DNA of 64,000 nt from Streptomyces bambusae (lineage in GTDB: Bacteria; Actinomycetota; Actinomycetes; Streptomycetales; Streptomycetaceae): contig NZ_JAJAUZ010000022.1 of assembly GCF_020532645.1 (NCBI RefSeq), positions 1 to 64,000 on the forward strand, read 5' to 3'. Below, piece after piece: positions 23,749 through 31,135 of this stretch (the stretch's first letter is position 1; each line of letters starts with the position of its first letter). The notes below the pieces were generated by a model. The model was not told the origin of the DNA. It worked only from the letters and a program-made list of their open reading frames with translations, and made no database searches. The translations under genes were made by a program, and so were the position numbers.

Positions 23749-24938
23749 CGACCACCCGCCTTCCCCGGAAGGCCACCGTGCTCCTCGCCGGACTGGTCCT
23801 CGCCGCCCTGGCCGGCTGCGGGGCCGCCGAGAAGGGTGCCCCCGAGGCCGCGGGCACCCGCGGCGCGGCCCGCCCGGCCCGCGCCGAGGCCGTGCCCGCC
23901 GCCCCGCCCGGGCTGCCCGGGATGCCCCCGGTGCTCGACCCGAAGGACGTGTACGCGGCCGACCGGCCGAACCGGCTGTCGCCCGTGGTCAAGGACTTCC
24001 CGTCCCGGGTCTACGTCCCCAACACCAACTCGAACACCGTCTCCGTCATCGACCCGGTGACGTACAAGGTCGTCGAGACCATCCCGGTCGGCGTCCAGCC
24101 GCAGCACGTGGTGCCGTCGTGGGACCTGAAGACCCTGTGGGTCAACAACAACCGGGGCCACACCCTCACCCCCATCGACCCGGCCACCGGCAAGGCCGGC
24201 AAGCCGGTCGAGGTGCACGACCCGTACAACCTGTACTTCACGCCGAACGGCAAGTACGCGGTGGTCATGGCCTCGATGGACAAGGAGCTGGTGTTCCGCG
24301 ACCCGCACACCATGGACCGGGTCAAGACCGTGCCGGTGTCCTGCTTCGGCGTCAACCACGCCGACTTCTCCGCGGACGGCCGGTACTTCGTCGTCTCGTG
24401 CGAGTTCTCCGGCGAACTGCTCAAGGTCGACACGGAGAAGATGGAGGTCGTCGGCCAGCAGAAGCTGCCGTTCAAGGGCGCCATGCCGCAGGACGTGAAG
24501 ATCTCCCCGGACGGGAAGACGTTCTACATCGCCGACATGATGGCCCACGGCATGTGGGTCCTCGACGGCGCCCGGTTCACCACCCCGACGCTGCTGCCGA
24601 CCGGCAAGGGCTGCCACGGCCTCTACGTGAGCCGTGACTCGAAGGAGATGTACGTCTCCAACCGCGGCGAGGGCACCGTCTCCGTCTTCGACTTCGGGGC
24701 GAACCGGCTGACGAAGAAGTGGCACCTGCCGGACGGCGGCAGCCCCGACATGGGCGGCGTCTCCGCCGACGGCAAGGTGCTGTGGCTCTCCGGACGCTAC
24801 GACTCCGAGGTGTACGCGATCGACACCCGGACCGGGAAGCAGCTGGCGCGGATCCCCGTCGGCGGCGGCCCGCACGGCCTGGCCGTGTACCCGCAGCCCG
24901 GCCGCTACTCGCTCGGCCACACCGGCATCTTCCGCTGA
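23745..24938 (+). CDS. YVTN-type beta-propeller lipoprotein
   Basis: A 397-residue lipoprotein (LVLAALAGC) with a Pro/Ala-rich spacer and a seven-bladed propeller. Repeats of the type RVYVPNTNSNTVSVIDPVTY, KYAVVMASMDKELVFRD, KEMYVSNRGEGTVSVFDF and DSEVYAIDTRTGKQLARIPV are typical of YVTN/surface-layer propellers. The family generally binds ligands or partner proteins rather than catalysing. It overlaps the deacetylase-like gene by four bases and is followed by a strong bidirectional terminator, so the two form a closed operon. Three Cys (SCFGVNH, SCEFSG, GKGCHG) could form a disulfide or a metal site. Its role is unknown. Confidence 0.85.
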   Translation: MTTTRLPRKATVLLAGLVLAALAGCGAAEKGAPEAAGTRGAARPARAEAVPAAPPGLPGMPPVLDPKDVYAADRPNRLSPVVKDFPSRVYVPNTNSNTVSVIDPVTYKVVETIPVGVQPQHVVPSWDLKTLWVNNNRGHTLTPIDPATGKAGKPVEVHDPYNLYFTPNGKYAVVMASMDKELVFRDPHTMDRVKTVPVSCFGVNHADFSADGRYFVVSCEFSGELLKVDTEKMEVVGQQKLPFKGAMPQDVKISPDGKTFYIADMMAHGMWVLDGARFTTPTLLPTGKGCHGLYVSRDSKEMYVSNRGEGTVSVFDFGANRLTKKWHLPDGGSPDMGGVSADGKVLWLSGRYDSEVYAIDTRTGKQLARIPVGGGPHGLAVYPQPGRYSLGHTGIFR

Positions 24939-24971
24939 CCCGGCCACGGCACCGCCGGCCGGGCGGTGCAC

Positions 24972-25009
24972 GGCGGCGCCCCGGGGATTCCCGTCCCCGG
25001 GGCGCCGCC
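24972..25009. terminator. Bidirectional hairpin terminator
   Basis: A perfect 15-bp stem (GGCGGCGCCCCGGGG / CCCCGGGGCGCCGCC) with an 8-base loop sits between the convergent propeller and P450 genes. Confidence 0.88.
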
Positions 25010-25015
25010 CGTTCC

Positions 25016-26248
25016 TCACCAGGCGACCGGGAGCCGCTCCGGAAGCCGCTTGATGAAGCCCGTACGCCAGACCAGGTTCTCCGCCGGCACCGCGAGCCGC
25101 AGCCCGGGCAGCCGCTCGACCAGCACCTCCAGCGCGATCTCGGCGTGCACCCGGCCCAGCGCGGACGCCGGGCAGAAGTGCCGGCCGGCCCCGAACGACA
25201 GGTGCGGACCGGCCTCCCGCTCCAGGTCGAGCCGGTCGGGGTCCTCGAACACCGCGGGGTCGAAGTTGGCGCCCTCCACGAGCACGAGGACCAGCTCACC
25301 CGCCTTCACCCGCACCTCGCCCACCTGCACGTCGGCCATCGCCAGCCGCGGCAGCGCGTCGCCGATGGACAGGTTCCAGCGCAGCAGCTCGTCGACGGCC
25401 CGGCCCATCCGCTCGGGGTGCGCCCGCAGGTAGCCGATCAGCTCCGGCCGCTGCAGCAGCGCGAGCACCGCGAGCACCAGGAACGACGAGGTGGAGATCG
25501 CGCCCGCGCCGAACAGCGACACGGCGACGGTGGCGAACATGTCGTCCGTCAGGTGCGCCGACTCCGGGTCCGCCTCCTTCAGCCCGGCGAACCGGCCGAG
25601 CAGCCCGGTCCGCTCCGCCTCCGGGCGGGCCAGCTGCGCGTTCAGCTGCGCGGCGAAGTAGCCGACGTCCTTGTACCAGTTGAGCGTGGAGTCGGCGAAC
25701 GGCTCGGCCGCCGTCATGAACGCGACGTCCAGCCCCGCCATCAGCCGCCGCCAGTCCTCGAACGGCGAGCCCAGCACCTCGCAGTGCAGGGCCGCCGAGA
25801 ACGGGTCGGCGAAGCCGGCGCGCAGGTCGGCGGGACCGCCCTCGGCCTCCAGGGCGTCGAGCAGGCCGTGCGCGGCGGTCCGCAGGAAGTCCTGCAGGCC
25901 CGGCTGCCGCGGGTTCAGGGACTTCATGACCGCGCTGCGCAGCCCCGCGCTGTTGATGTTGCCCATGTTGTTGACGACCTCGGGCGGGATCGTCAGTGCG
26001 TACTGCCGGGGGACGCCCGCGTTCGCGGTGTCCTTGAGGCTGAACCGCTCGTCCTCCAGCACCTGCTTGGCCAGCGCATGGCTGCTCACCAGCCAGGCGG
26101 AGTCCCCGGTCAGGGTGCGGACCCGGGCCACCGGGGCCTTCTCGCGCAGCCAGGAGCACTCCGCGGGGAGCACGTCGCCGCGGCGGGAGAGGGGGAAGTC
26201 GACGAGGGGCGCGTCGGCCCCCGCGGTCTCAAGCTGCTCGACGCTCAT
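25016..26248 (-). CDS. CYP121-like cytochrome P450 of a cyclodipeptide operon
   Basis: A 410-residue P450: ExxR at 287-290 (ELLR), heme loop SFGAGRHFCPASALGR with Cys359, and an I-helix reading LFGAGAISTSSF instead of AGxDTT. Long stretches match my memory of M. tuberculosis CYP121: GELVLVLVEGANFDP, LPRLA-ADVQVG and LVWRT-F. Active-site counterparts of CYP121 F168, W182, A233, S237 and R386 appear as F177, W191, A248, S252 and R395. CYP121 couples the two tyrosines of cyclo(Tyr-Tyr) to mycocyclosin. The gene overlaps the cyclodipeptide synthase by 20 bp. ATG 26248 has AAAGGA upstream. One oddity is Ala361 where CYP121 has Gly after Cys-Pro. No redox partner gene is nearby. Confidence 0.9.
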   Translation of the reverse strand: MSVEQLETAGADAPLVDFPLSRRGDVLPAECSWLREKAPVARVRTLTGDSAWLVSSHALAKQVLEDERFSLKDTANAGVPRQYALTIPPEVVNNMGNINSAGLRSAVMKSLNPRQPGLQDFLRTAAHGLLDALEAEGGPADLRAGFADPFSAALHCEVLGSPFEDWRRLMAGLDVAFMTAAEPFADSTLNWYKDVGYFAAQLNAQLARPEAERTGLLGRFAGLKEADPESAHLTDDMFATVAVSLFGAGAISTSSFLVLAVLALLQRPELIGYLRAHPERMGRAVDELLRWNLSIGDALPRLAMADVQVGEVRVKAGELVLVLVEGANFDPAVFEDPDRLDLEREAGPHLSFGAGRHFCPASALGRVHAEIALEVLVERLPGLRLAVPAENLVWRTGFIKRLPERLPVAW

Positions 26249-27026
26249 CGGCGGTCCTTTCCCGTGCGGGTGCTGCGGGTGCTGCGGTTGCGGTGGCCGC
26301 CGCGGAGCCTGCGGAGGCATCCGGGGCTTCGGGGCGTACGACGGCGTACGCCTGGTTGCGGGTGGCGCGCAGGCCGCCGCCGCGGGCGTAGAGCACCTCG
26401 GTCAGCGGCATGGTGACGTGGTACGCCGACACCGAGGAGGGCACGTCCAGAATGCTCGGGGTGTCCAGGAAGAAAGGCAGCTCGGCGGCAATGTAATCGA
26501 AACAGACCTGTAGCTGTTCGTCCGTGATGGATTCACCGTCCGGCACCTTGGACCCGACGAAGTGCAAGGCCATCCTCTCGCAGCCCTTGCGGAATTCGTC
26601 ATCGGATTCCAGGAAATGCAGCACGCGGCGGTGCAGTAGTTTGTACACCTCGTTGTCCTGGAATTCCGAGAGTGCTCTCACCCGGATCTCGGCGTGCGGG
26701 CTGCCCGATTCCTCCACGCCTTTGAGGATCCTGCGCCGTACCGCCTTGATCTCCTTGGCGGCACGCTTGCCGGCGTGCTCGCGGGTGTAGCCGAATGCCG
26801 CGAACATCCGGTCTACGTGGAGGTCTGCGTAGACGAAGTCGACCTGTGCGAAGCGTTCGGTGGCCCACTGGGCGAGCCCGGCTATCCGGTCGGCACTGAA
26901 GTAGCTGTTGCCGGGGCTCACGCCGATCAGCACATGGTCGCCGTCTTCCCAGATATGACGGCAGGTACGGGTGAAGGGCAGGACCTCGAATGATGGCTCA
27001 AACGAAGTGTCGTTATTGATCGTCAC
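26229..27026 (-). CDS. tRNA-dependent cyclodipeptide synthase (NYH type)
   Basis: A 265-residue synthase that takes two aminoacyl-tRNAs and makes a 2,5-diketopiperazine. The catalytic residues fall at the AlbC numbers themselves: S37 and N40 in GVSPGNSYFS, Y178 and E182 in DYIAAELPFF, Y202 and H203 in SAYHV. This places it in the NYH subfamily with AlbC and Rv2275. A basic helix (KRAAKEIKAVRRRI) fits the tRNA-binding patch. A ~35-residue Ala-rich tail follows the fold and overlaps the P450 start. Base composition is clearly less GC-rich than neighbouring genes, suggesting transfer. GTG start; a promoter lies at 27096-27125. Product identity is open; cyclo(Tyr-Tyr) is favoured by the partner P450. 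Confidence 0.93.
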   Translation of the reverse strand: MTINNDTSFEPSFEVLPFTRTCRHIWEDGDHVLIGVSPGNSYFSADRIAGLAQWATERFAQVDFVYADLHVDRMFAAFGYTREHAGKRAAKEIKAVRRRILKGVEESGSPHAEIRVRALSEFQDNEVYKLLHRRVLHFLESDDEFRKGCERMALHFVGSKVPDGESITDEQLQVCFDYIAAELPFFLDTPSILDVPSSVSAYHVTMPLTEVLYARGGGLRATRNQAYAVVRPEAPDASAGSAAATATAAPAAPARERTADERRAA

Positions 27027-27092
27027 GTAGGTGATCGCCCTTGTTGCCGCTTGTCCCTGGGAGCCCTGCGCTCCTGGTGTGGCGGCAATGCC

Positions 27093-27125
27093 GATAAGTT
27101 ATCGCGCGGCGCCGGAGGGTGACAA
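27093..27125 (-). promoter_or_regulatory. Promoter and palindrome of the cyclodipeptide operon
   Basis: On the minus strand, TTGTCA (27125-27120), an 18-base spacer and TAACTT (27101-27096) form a good vegetative-type promoter about 65 bases before the synthase start. The -10 lies inside a perfect palindrome GATAAGTTATC (27093-27103), a possible operator. Confidence 0.5.
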
Positions 27126-27282
27126 GTGGGGTTCCGATTTCTTGGCCGGAATTACCTGTTCCGCATTACGCGCGGGTAATGGGAATACCGGTCGGACGCT
27201 CGGCCGCACCCCCGGGCACCCGGCGCGCCGCGGCGCCGCTACCCTGAGCCGGTCAGCAAGCACCAAGAAGGGGTGGATCCCA

Positions 27283-27495
27283 GTGGCGGACATCGAGAGC
27301 GCGCGTGAGACCTTCGGCCGGTTCGACCAGAACGGCGACGGGTTCGTGACGGCCGACGAGTTCAAGAAGGCCATGGCTCAGATGGGCGACCCGTTCGTCA
27401 CCGGCCCCGTGGCCGAGGCGGTCATCGCGTCCAAGGACGCGAACCACGACGGCCTGCTGAGCTTCGACGAGTTCTGGGCCGCGCTGAACAAGTGA
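27283..27495 (+). CDS. Small EF-hand calcium-binding protein
   Basis: A 70-residue protein made of one EF-hand pair. The loops DQNGDGFVTADE and DANHDGLLSFDE have acidic or Asn ligands at positions 1, 3, 5 (Asp) and 12 (Glu), so both should bind calcium. No signal peptide or other domain is present, so it is probably a cytosolic calcium sensor or buffer, like the small Cab proteins of S. coelicolor (family knowledge). The GTG start at 27283 gives a protein beginning at the first helix (ADIESARETFGRF); AAGAAGGGG lies ~10 bases upstream. It is monocistronic and closed by a terminator. Confidence 0.92.
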   Translation: MADIESARETFGRFDQNGDGFVTADEFKKAMAQMGDPFVTGPVAEAVIASKDANHDGLLSFDEFWAALNK

Positions 27496-27504
27496 CGCGC
27501 CCGC

Positions 27505-27538
27505 GGAGCCCCCGGCGGCGGAGGCCGCCGGGGGCTCC
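27505..27538. terminator. Bidirectional hairpin terminator
   Basis: A perfect 15-bp stem (GGAGCCCCCGGCGGC / GCCGCCGGGGGCTCC) with a 4-base loop lies between the convergent EF-hand and padR genes. Confidence 0.88.
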
Positions 27539-27553
27539 GGCACGCCCGGCCCC

Positions 27554-28123
27554 TCAGGCCGTCTCCCGCGTCCCGGCGGCCTCCGCCGCCTCCAGCGCCT
27601 CGACCTCGGTGAGCGCCTCCTCCAGCCAGTGCAGCCAGAACGACTCCAGCGCCGTCCCGCCGTGCAGCACCAGCCGCCGCAGCCGGTCCTCGGGCGCGTT
27701 GCGGGCCGGCGGGAAGTCCCGCTCCTCGATGGCCTCGTACTCGGCCAGCTGCCGCCGGTGCAGCTCCAGATGGCGCCGCAGCTCCGCGCCGAGTCCCTGC
27801 GGGCCCACCACGCCCGCCGCCCGCAGCCGCAGGAGCAGCGGGTCCCGGATCTGCTTGGGGTCCTGGCTCTCGCCCACCCACCGGCGCAGCTCCGCCCGTC
27901 CCGCCGCCAGCACCTCGAACTCCTTCTTCTGCCCGCGCGCCGGCTGCGCGCTGGGCAGCACCCGGATCAGCCCGGCCTCCTCCAGCTTCCCCAGCTCGCG
28001 GTAGATCTGCTGGTGCGTGGCCGACCAGAAGTAACCGATCGACCTGTCGAACCGCCGGGTCAGCTCCAGCCCCGACGAGGGCTTCTCCAGCAGGGCGGTG
28101 AGGATGGCGTGCGGCAGCGACAT
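27554..28123 (-). CDS. PadR-family transcriptional regulator
   Basis: A 189-residue winged-helix protein. The N-terminal MSLPHAILTALLEKPSSGLELTRRF and THQQIYRELGKLEEAGLI form the PadR DNA-binding domain. A C-terminal helical region (~100-180) with RRHLELHRRQLAEYEAIEE is typical of the Vir-like dimerisation part. It starts 42 bp after cbiO on the same strand, so it may be the last gene of the cobalt-transport operon. Effector and targets are unknown; PadR proteins often control efflux or stress genes. ATG 28123 gives the standard N-terminus; an ATG seven codons upstream is less likely. Confidence 0.9.
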   Translation of the reverse strand: MSLPHAILTALLEKPSSGLELTRRFDRSIGYFWSATHQQIYRELGKLEEAGLIRVLPSAQPARGQKKEFEVLAAGRAELRRWVGESQDPKQIRDPLLLRLRAAGVVGPQGLGAELRRHLELHRRQLAEYEAIEERDFPPARNAPEDRLRRLVLHGGTALESFWLHWLEEALTEVEALEAAEAAGTRETA

Positions 28124-28165
28124 GCCGCCATCGTAGGGGCGCACCCCCGCCGCCCCGCCGGGCCC

Positions 28166-28999
28166 TCAGGTCCCCGCCGTCACCCATGCCGCCAGCGCCT
28201 CCGGAGTGGCCGGGCCCGGGGCGTCCGCCGCCAGCAGGCCGCGGGCCCGGAGGAACGCGGCCACCGCCGGCGCCCAGGCCGGCCGCAGCCGGGCCGCCGC
28301 CAGCAGCTCCGCATCGGCCAGCAGCTCCCGCGCCGGCCCGACCCGCAGCCCGTCCGGGCCCAGCACCGCCGCGTCGTCGGCCCAGCGCACCGCCAGCTCC
28401 ACGTCGTGCGTGGACATCACCACCGTGGTCCCCAGCGCCCGCAGCCCTTCCAGGGCCGCCAGCAGCCGCTCCTGGCCGTCCGGGTCCAGCCCGGCGGTCG
28501 GCTCGTCGAGGATCAGCACCCGCGGCCGCATCGCCACCGCGCCCGCGATCGCCGCCCGCTTGCGCTGCCCGTACGACAGCAGGTGCGTGGGCCGGTCCCG
28601 CAGCTCCGTGATGTCCAGGGCCGCCAGTGCGCCGTCGACCCGCTCCCGCACCTCCCCGTCCGGCAGCCCGAGGTTCAGCGGCCCGAACGACACGTCCTGC
28701 TCGACGGAGGCCGCGAACAGCTGGTCGTCCGGGTCCTGCACGACCAGCTGGACCGAAGTCCGCAGCCGCGTCAGCCCCTTCCGGTCGTGCCGCACCGGCT
28801 CCCCGTCGAGCAGCAGCCGCCCCGAGCCCGGCCGCAGCCCGCCGCTCAGCAGCCGCAGCAGCGTCGTCTTGCCGCCGCCGTTGCGCCCCAGCAGCGCCAG
28901 CGACCGCCCCGCCGGGATCCCGAACGACACCCCGGAGAGCACCTCGGGCCCGTCCTCGTAGGCGAACCCCGCCCCGACCAGTTCCACGAGCGGTTTCAC
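28166..28999 (-). CDS. cbiO: Cobalt ECF transporter ATPase subunit
   Basis: A 277-residue ATPase with Walker A GRNGGGKTT, Q-loop VVQDPDDQLFA, signature LLSYGQRKRAAIAGA and Walker B VLILDEPTAGLD. LSYGQ and DPDDQLF are typical of CbiO/EcfA proteins. It energises cobalt uptake together with the CbiM, CbiN and CbiQ proteins encoded upstream. The GTG start at 28999 overlaps the cbiQ stop as GTGA. The C-terminus has an Ala/Pro-rich extension after the ATPase fold. Control comes from the cobalamin riboswitch at the operon head. Confidence 0.93.
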   Translation of the reverse strand: MKPLVELVGAGFAYEDGPEVLSGVSFGIPAGRSLALLGRNGGGKTTLLRLLSGGLRPGSGRLLLDGEPVRHDRKGLTRLRTSVQLVVQDPDDQLFAASVEQDVSFGPLNLGLPDGEVRERVDGALAALDITELRDRPTHLLSYGQRKRAAIAGAVAMRPRVLILDEPTAGLDPDGQERLLAALEGLRALGTTVVMSTHDVELAVRWADDAAVLGPDGLRVGPARELLADAELLAAARLRPAWAPAVAAFLRARGLLAADAPGPATPEALAAWVTAGT

Positions 29000-29745
29000 G
29001 ACCAGAGGCCTTTCAGTACGAGGGTGAGGGTGACCACGGCGGCCAGCAGGGCCCCGGACGCCGCCAGGAAGCGGCCCGAGACCGCGGCGGGCGGCAGGAG
29101 CACGCGCAGGGTGCCGTCGTAACCGCGGCCCGCCAGACCCGCCTGCATCCGTCCGGCGCGGTCGAAGGCCCGGACGAACACGGTGGCGCCCTGACCGGCC
29201 AGCGAGCGCCAGACCGCGGCCCGGCCGGTGGTGCCCAGCCGGGCCGCCTGCGCCTGCCGGACCTGCGCCAGCGAGTCCAGCAGCAGGAAGCCGATCCGGT
29301 ACATCACCAGCGCCACGTCCACCACGGGCGCCGGCACCCCGGCCCGCACCAGCCGCGGCAGCACGTCCGACACCGGGGTGGTGAACGCGAACAGCAGCAC
29401 GCCCAGCGAACCGGCCGAGGTCCGCAGCAGCAGCTCGGCCGCCTGCCGGGGCCCGCCGGGCGCCAGGGCGAACAGCCCGCCCGGGCCGCCGACCTGCACC
29501 AGCAGCGGCAGCGCGCCCGTGAAGCAGAAGCCCAGCGGGATCCGGAACGCCCGCCACAGCTGCCGCGGCGCCACCCCGGCCGGGCCCAGCAGGACCACCA
29601 GGGTGGCGGCCGCGGTGACCGGGCCGCCGGGCCACGGCGGCAGGCACAGCGCGGCCACCGTCAGGCCCAGCCCCAGCAGGGCCTTCTCCAGCGGGTGCCG
29701 GCCGCGCCAGCGGCTGCCGTGGGCGGCCGCGTCGATGGGCAGCAC
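28996..29745 (-). CDS. cbiQ: Cobalt ECF transporter transmembrane subunit
   Basis: A 249-residue membrane protein with about five hydrophobic segments and the EcfT/CbiQ pattern: PLEKALLGLGLTVAALCLPP near the N-terminus and the coupling segment QAARLG plus FDRAGRMQAGLAGRGYDG near the C-terminus, where Ala-Arg-Gly motifs contact the ATPase. The GTG start follows the cbiN stop by three bases. It links the substrate-binding CbiM/CbiN pair to the CbiO ATPase. Confidence 0.92.
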   Translation of the reverse strand: MLPIDAAAHGSRWRGRHPLEKALLGLGLTVAALCLPPWPGGPVTAAATLVVLLGPAGVAPRQLWRAFRIPLGFCFTGALPLLVQVGGPGGLFALAPGGPRQAAELLLRTSAGSLGVLLFAFTTPVSDVLPRLVRAGVPAPVVDVALVMYRIGFLLLDSLAQVRQAQAARLGTTGRAAVWRSLAGQGATVFVRAFDRAGRMQAGLAGRGYDGTLRVLLPPAAVSGRFLAASGALLAAVVTLTLVLKGLWS

Positions 29746-29748
29746 CGG

Positions 29749-30096
29749 CTACTGCTCCGGATCGGCGGGCTCCGGCGCCGCCACGGCTGCCACCGCCCGC
29801 GCCTCGCCCTGGCGGCGGCCGCGCCGCAGCCCGAAGTAGTACGCGAGGACGCCCGCGCCCAGCGCCGCCTGGAGTGCGAACAGCGCCGACTCGATCTCGC
29901 CGGACGGCGGTTCGTACAGGGGCGAGAACCACGGCTCGTAATCCGGGTCCAGCTCGGTGATGGCCGCCTCCGCCTGCGCGTCGGCGCCGGCGAACGGCTC
30001 CTCCTTGCCCTCCCCCAGGCCGAGCGCGAGCGGGAGCACCGCGAGCGCCGCAACCAGCAGCAGGAGCAGGGTGTTGATCTTCGCGTTACGGCTCAT
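29749..30096 (-). CDS. cbiN: Cobalt transport accessory protein
   Basis: A 115-residue protein with two membrane helices (INTLLLLLVAALAVLPLALG and SALFALQAALGAGVLAYYFG) around an extracytoplasmic loop DPDYEPWFSPLYEPPSGEIES, the CbiN hallmark. CbiN loads metal onto CbiM. The ATG overlaps the cbiM stop as ATGA (30093-30096). The basic/Ala tail (RRGRRQGEARAVAAVAA) is longer than in enterobacterial CbiN. Confidence 0.92.
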   Translation of the reverse strand: MSRNAKINTLLLLLVAALAVLPLALGLGEGKEEPFAGADAQAEAAITELDPDYEPWFSPLYEPPSGEIESALFALQAALGAGVLAYYFGLRRGRRQGEARAVAAVAAPEPADPEQ

Positions 30097-30794
30097 CGGG
30101 CCACCGCCTCCGTGCCGTTGGTGCCGGCGGCCTTCGGGGCGAGCACCCCGAGCCGGGTCAGGTCCGCCTTGCTGGACTGGGTCAGCAGCCGCATCACCAG
30201 GACCGTCAGCAGGCCCTCGCTGACCGCGAGCGGGATCTGGGTCACCGCGAAGATGCCGCCGAACTTGGCGAGCGCGCCCGCGAACCCGCTGCCCGGGTCC
30301 GGGAACGCCATCGCCAGCTGGACGCTGGTGACGCAGTACGTCACCAGGTCGGCGAAGAACGCGCCGAAGAACACCGACACCATCAGCGGGGCGCCGGCGC
30401 GGCGCAGCAGCCGGTAGACCCCGTATCCCGCCCAGGGCCCGGCGATCGCCATCGAGAAGACGTTCGCGCCGAGGGTGGTCAGGCCGCCGTGTGCGAGCAG
30501 CAGGGCCTGGAACAGCAGGGTGATGGTGCCCAGCACCGCCATGATGGGCGGCCGGAACAGCACGGCGCCCAGGCCCGTTCCGGTGGGGTGCGAGCAACTG
30601 CCCGTCACCGACGGGATCTTCAGGGCGGACAGGACGAACGTGAACGCGCCCGACGCGCCGAGCAGCAGGGTGCTCTCCGGGTTCTCCCTGACCTCGCGGG
30701 TCAGGGCGCGTACCCCGTGGACGACGAAGGGGGCGGACGCGGCGCCCCAGGCGGCCGCGTGCAGCGGGGGCAGGAAGCCCTCGGCTATATGCAT
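30093..30794 (-). CDS. cbiM: Cobalt ECF transporter substrate-binding membrane subunit
   Basis: A 233-residue membrane protein beginning MHIAEGFLPP, the metal-binding N-terminus of CbiM where the amino group and His2 bind cobalt. PSVTGSCSHPTGTGLGAVLF is the second invariant CbiM segment. About seven hydrophobic helices are visible. ATG 30794 is required for the functional N-terminus. It heads the cbiMNQO operon and lies just downstream of a cobalamin riboswitch, so uptake should fall when B12 is plentiful. Nickel transport is possible in this family, but the riboswitch favours cobalt. Confidence 0.95.
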   Translation of the reverse strand: MHIAEGFLPPLHAAAWGAASAPFVVHGVRALTREVRENPESTLLLGASGAFTFVLSALKIPSVTGSCSHPTGTGLGAVLFRPPIMAVLGTITLLFQALLLAHGGLTTLGANVFSMAIAGPWAGYGVYRLLRRAGAPLMVSVFFGAFFADLVTYCVTSVQLAMAFPDPGSGFAGALAKFGGIFAVTQIPLAVSEGLLTVLVMRLLTQSSKADLTRLGVLAPKAAGTNGTEAVAR

Positions 30795-30814
30795 GAGTGG
30801 GGGAGACCTCTCCA

Positions 30815-31005
30815 GCACCTCGTGGATGGACGACGCGCCCCGGCCGGTCTCCTGGCTCACGGGTGCTGCCGCCCTGGCTCCGCCTTCCCGGGCCGCGCGG
30901 TCTCCCGCATCGGCCCAGTGGCTTCCCGCAGGAGTGGAGCCGGACTTCCCGATCACAGTGGCGAGGGCCGCACCGGTTTCCCACCGGTTTCCCGTACACC
31001 AAGGC
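30815..31005 (-). promoter_or_regulatory. Cobalamin riboswitch
   Basis: Read on the minus strand, the leader of cbiM contains the B12 box GAGCCAGGAGACCGG (30858-30844) and upstream conserved segments GGGAAACCGGTG (twice) and GCGGCCCTCGCCACTGTGA. These are the core elements of adenosylcobalamin riboswitches. The aptamer ends close to the cbiM start, which fits control of translation initiation. Confidence 0.92.
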
Positions 31006-31069
31006 CAGATGACCCTAGTCGCCCCCGTCCGCCGGATACAACCCGGCCTGTGCCGGGGCAGGAACGCCG

Positions 31070-31104
31070 AAGGGGCGGCGGACCGGACCGGTCCGCCGCC
31101 CCTT
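31070..31104. terminator. Hairpin terminator
   Basis: A 15-bp stem (AAGGGGCGGCGGACC / GGTCCGCCGCCCCTT) with a 5-base loop lies downstream of the minus-strand AMIN-like gene and before the riboswitch transcript. Confidence 0.85.
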
Positions 31105-31135
31105 CCGCCCGTGCGTACGGGTCCGGGCGCGGGTG

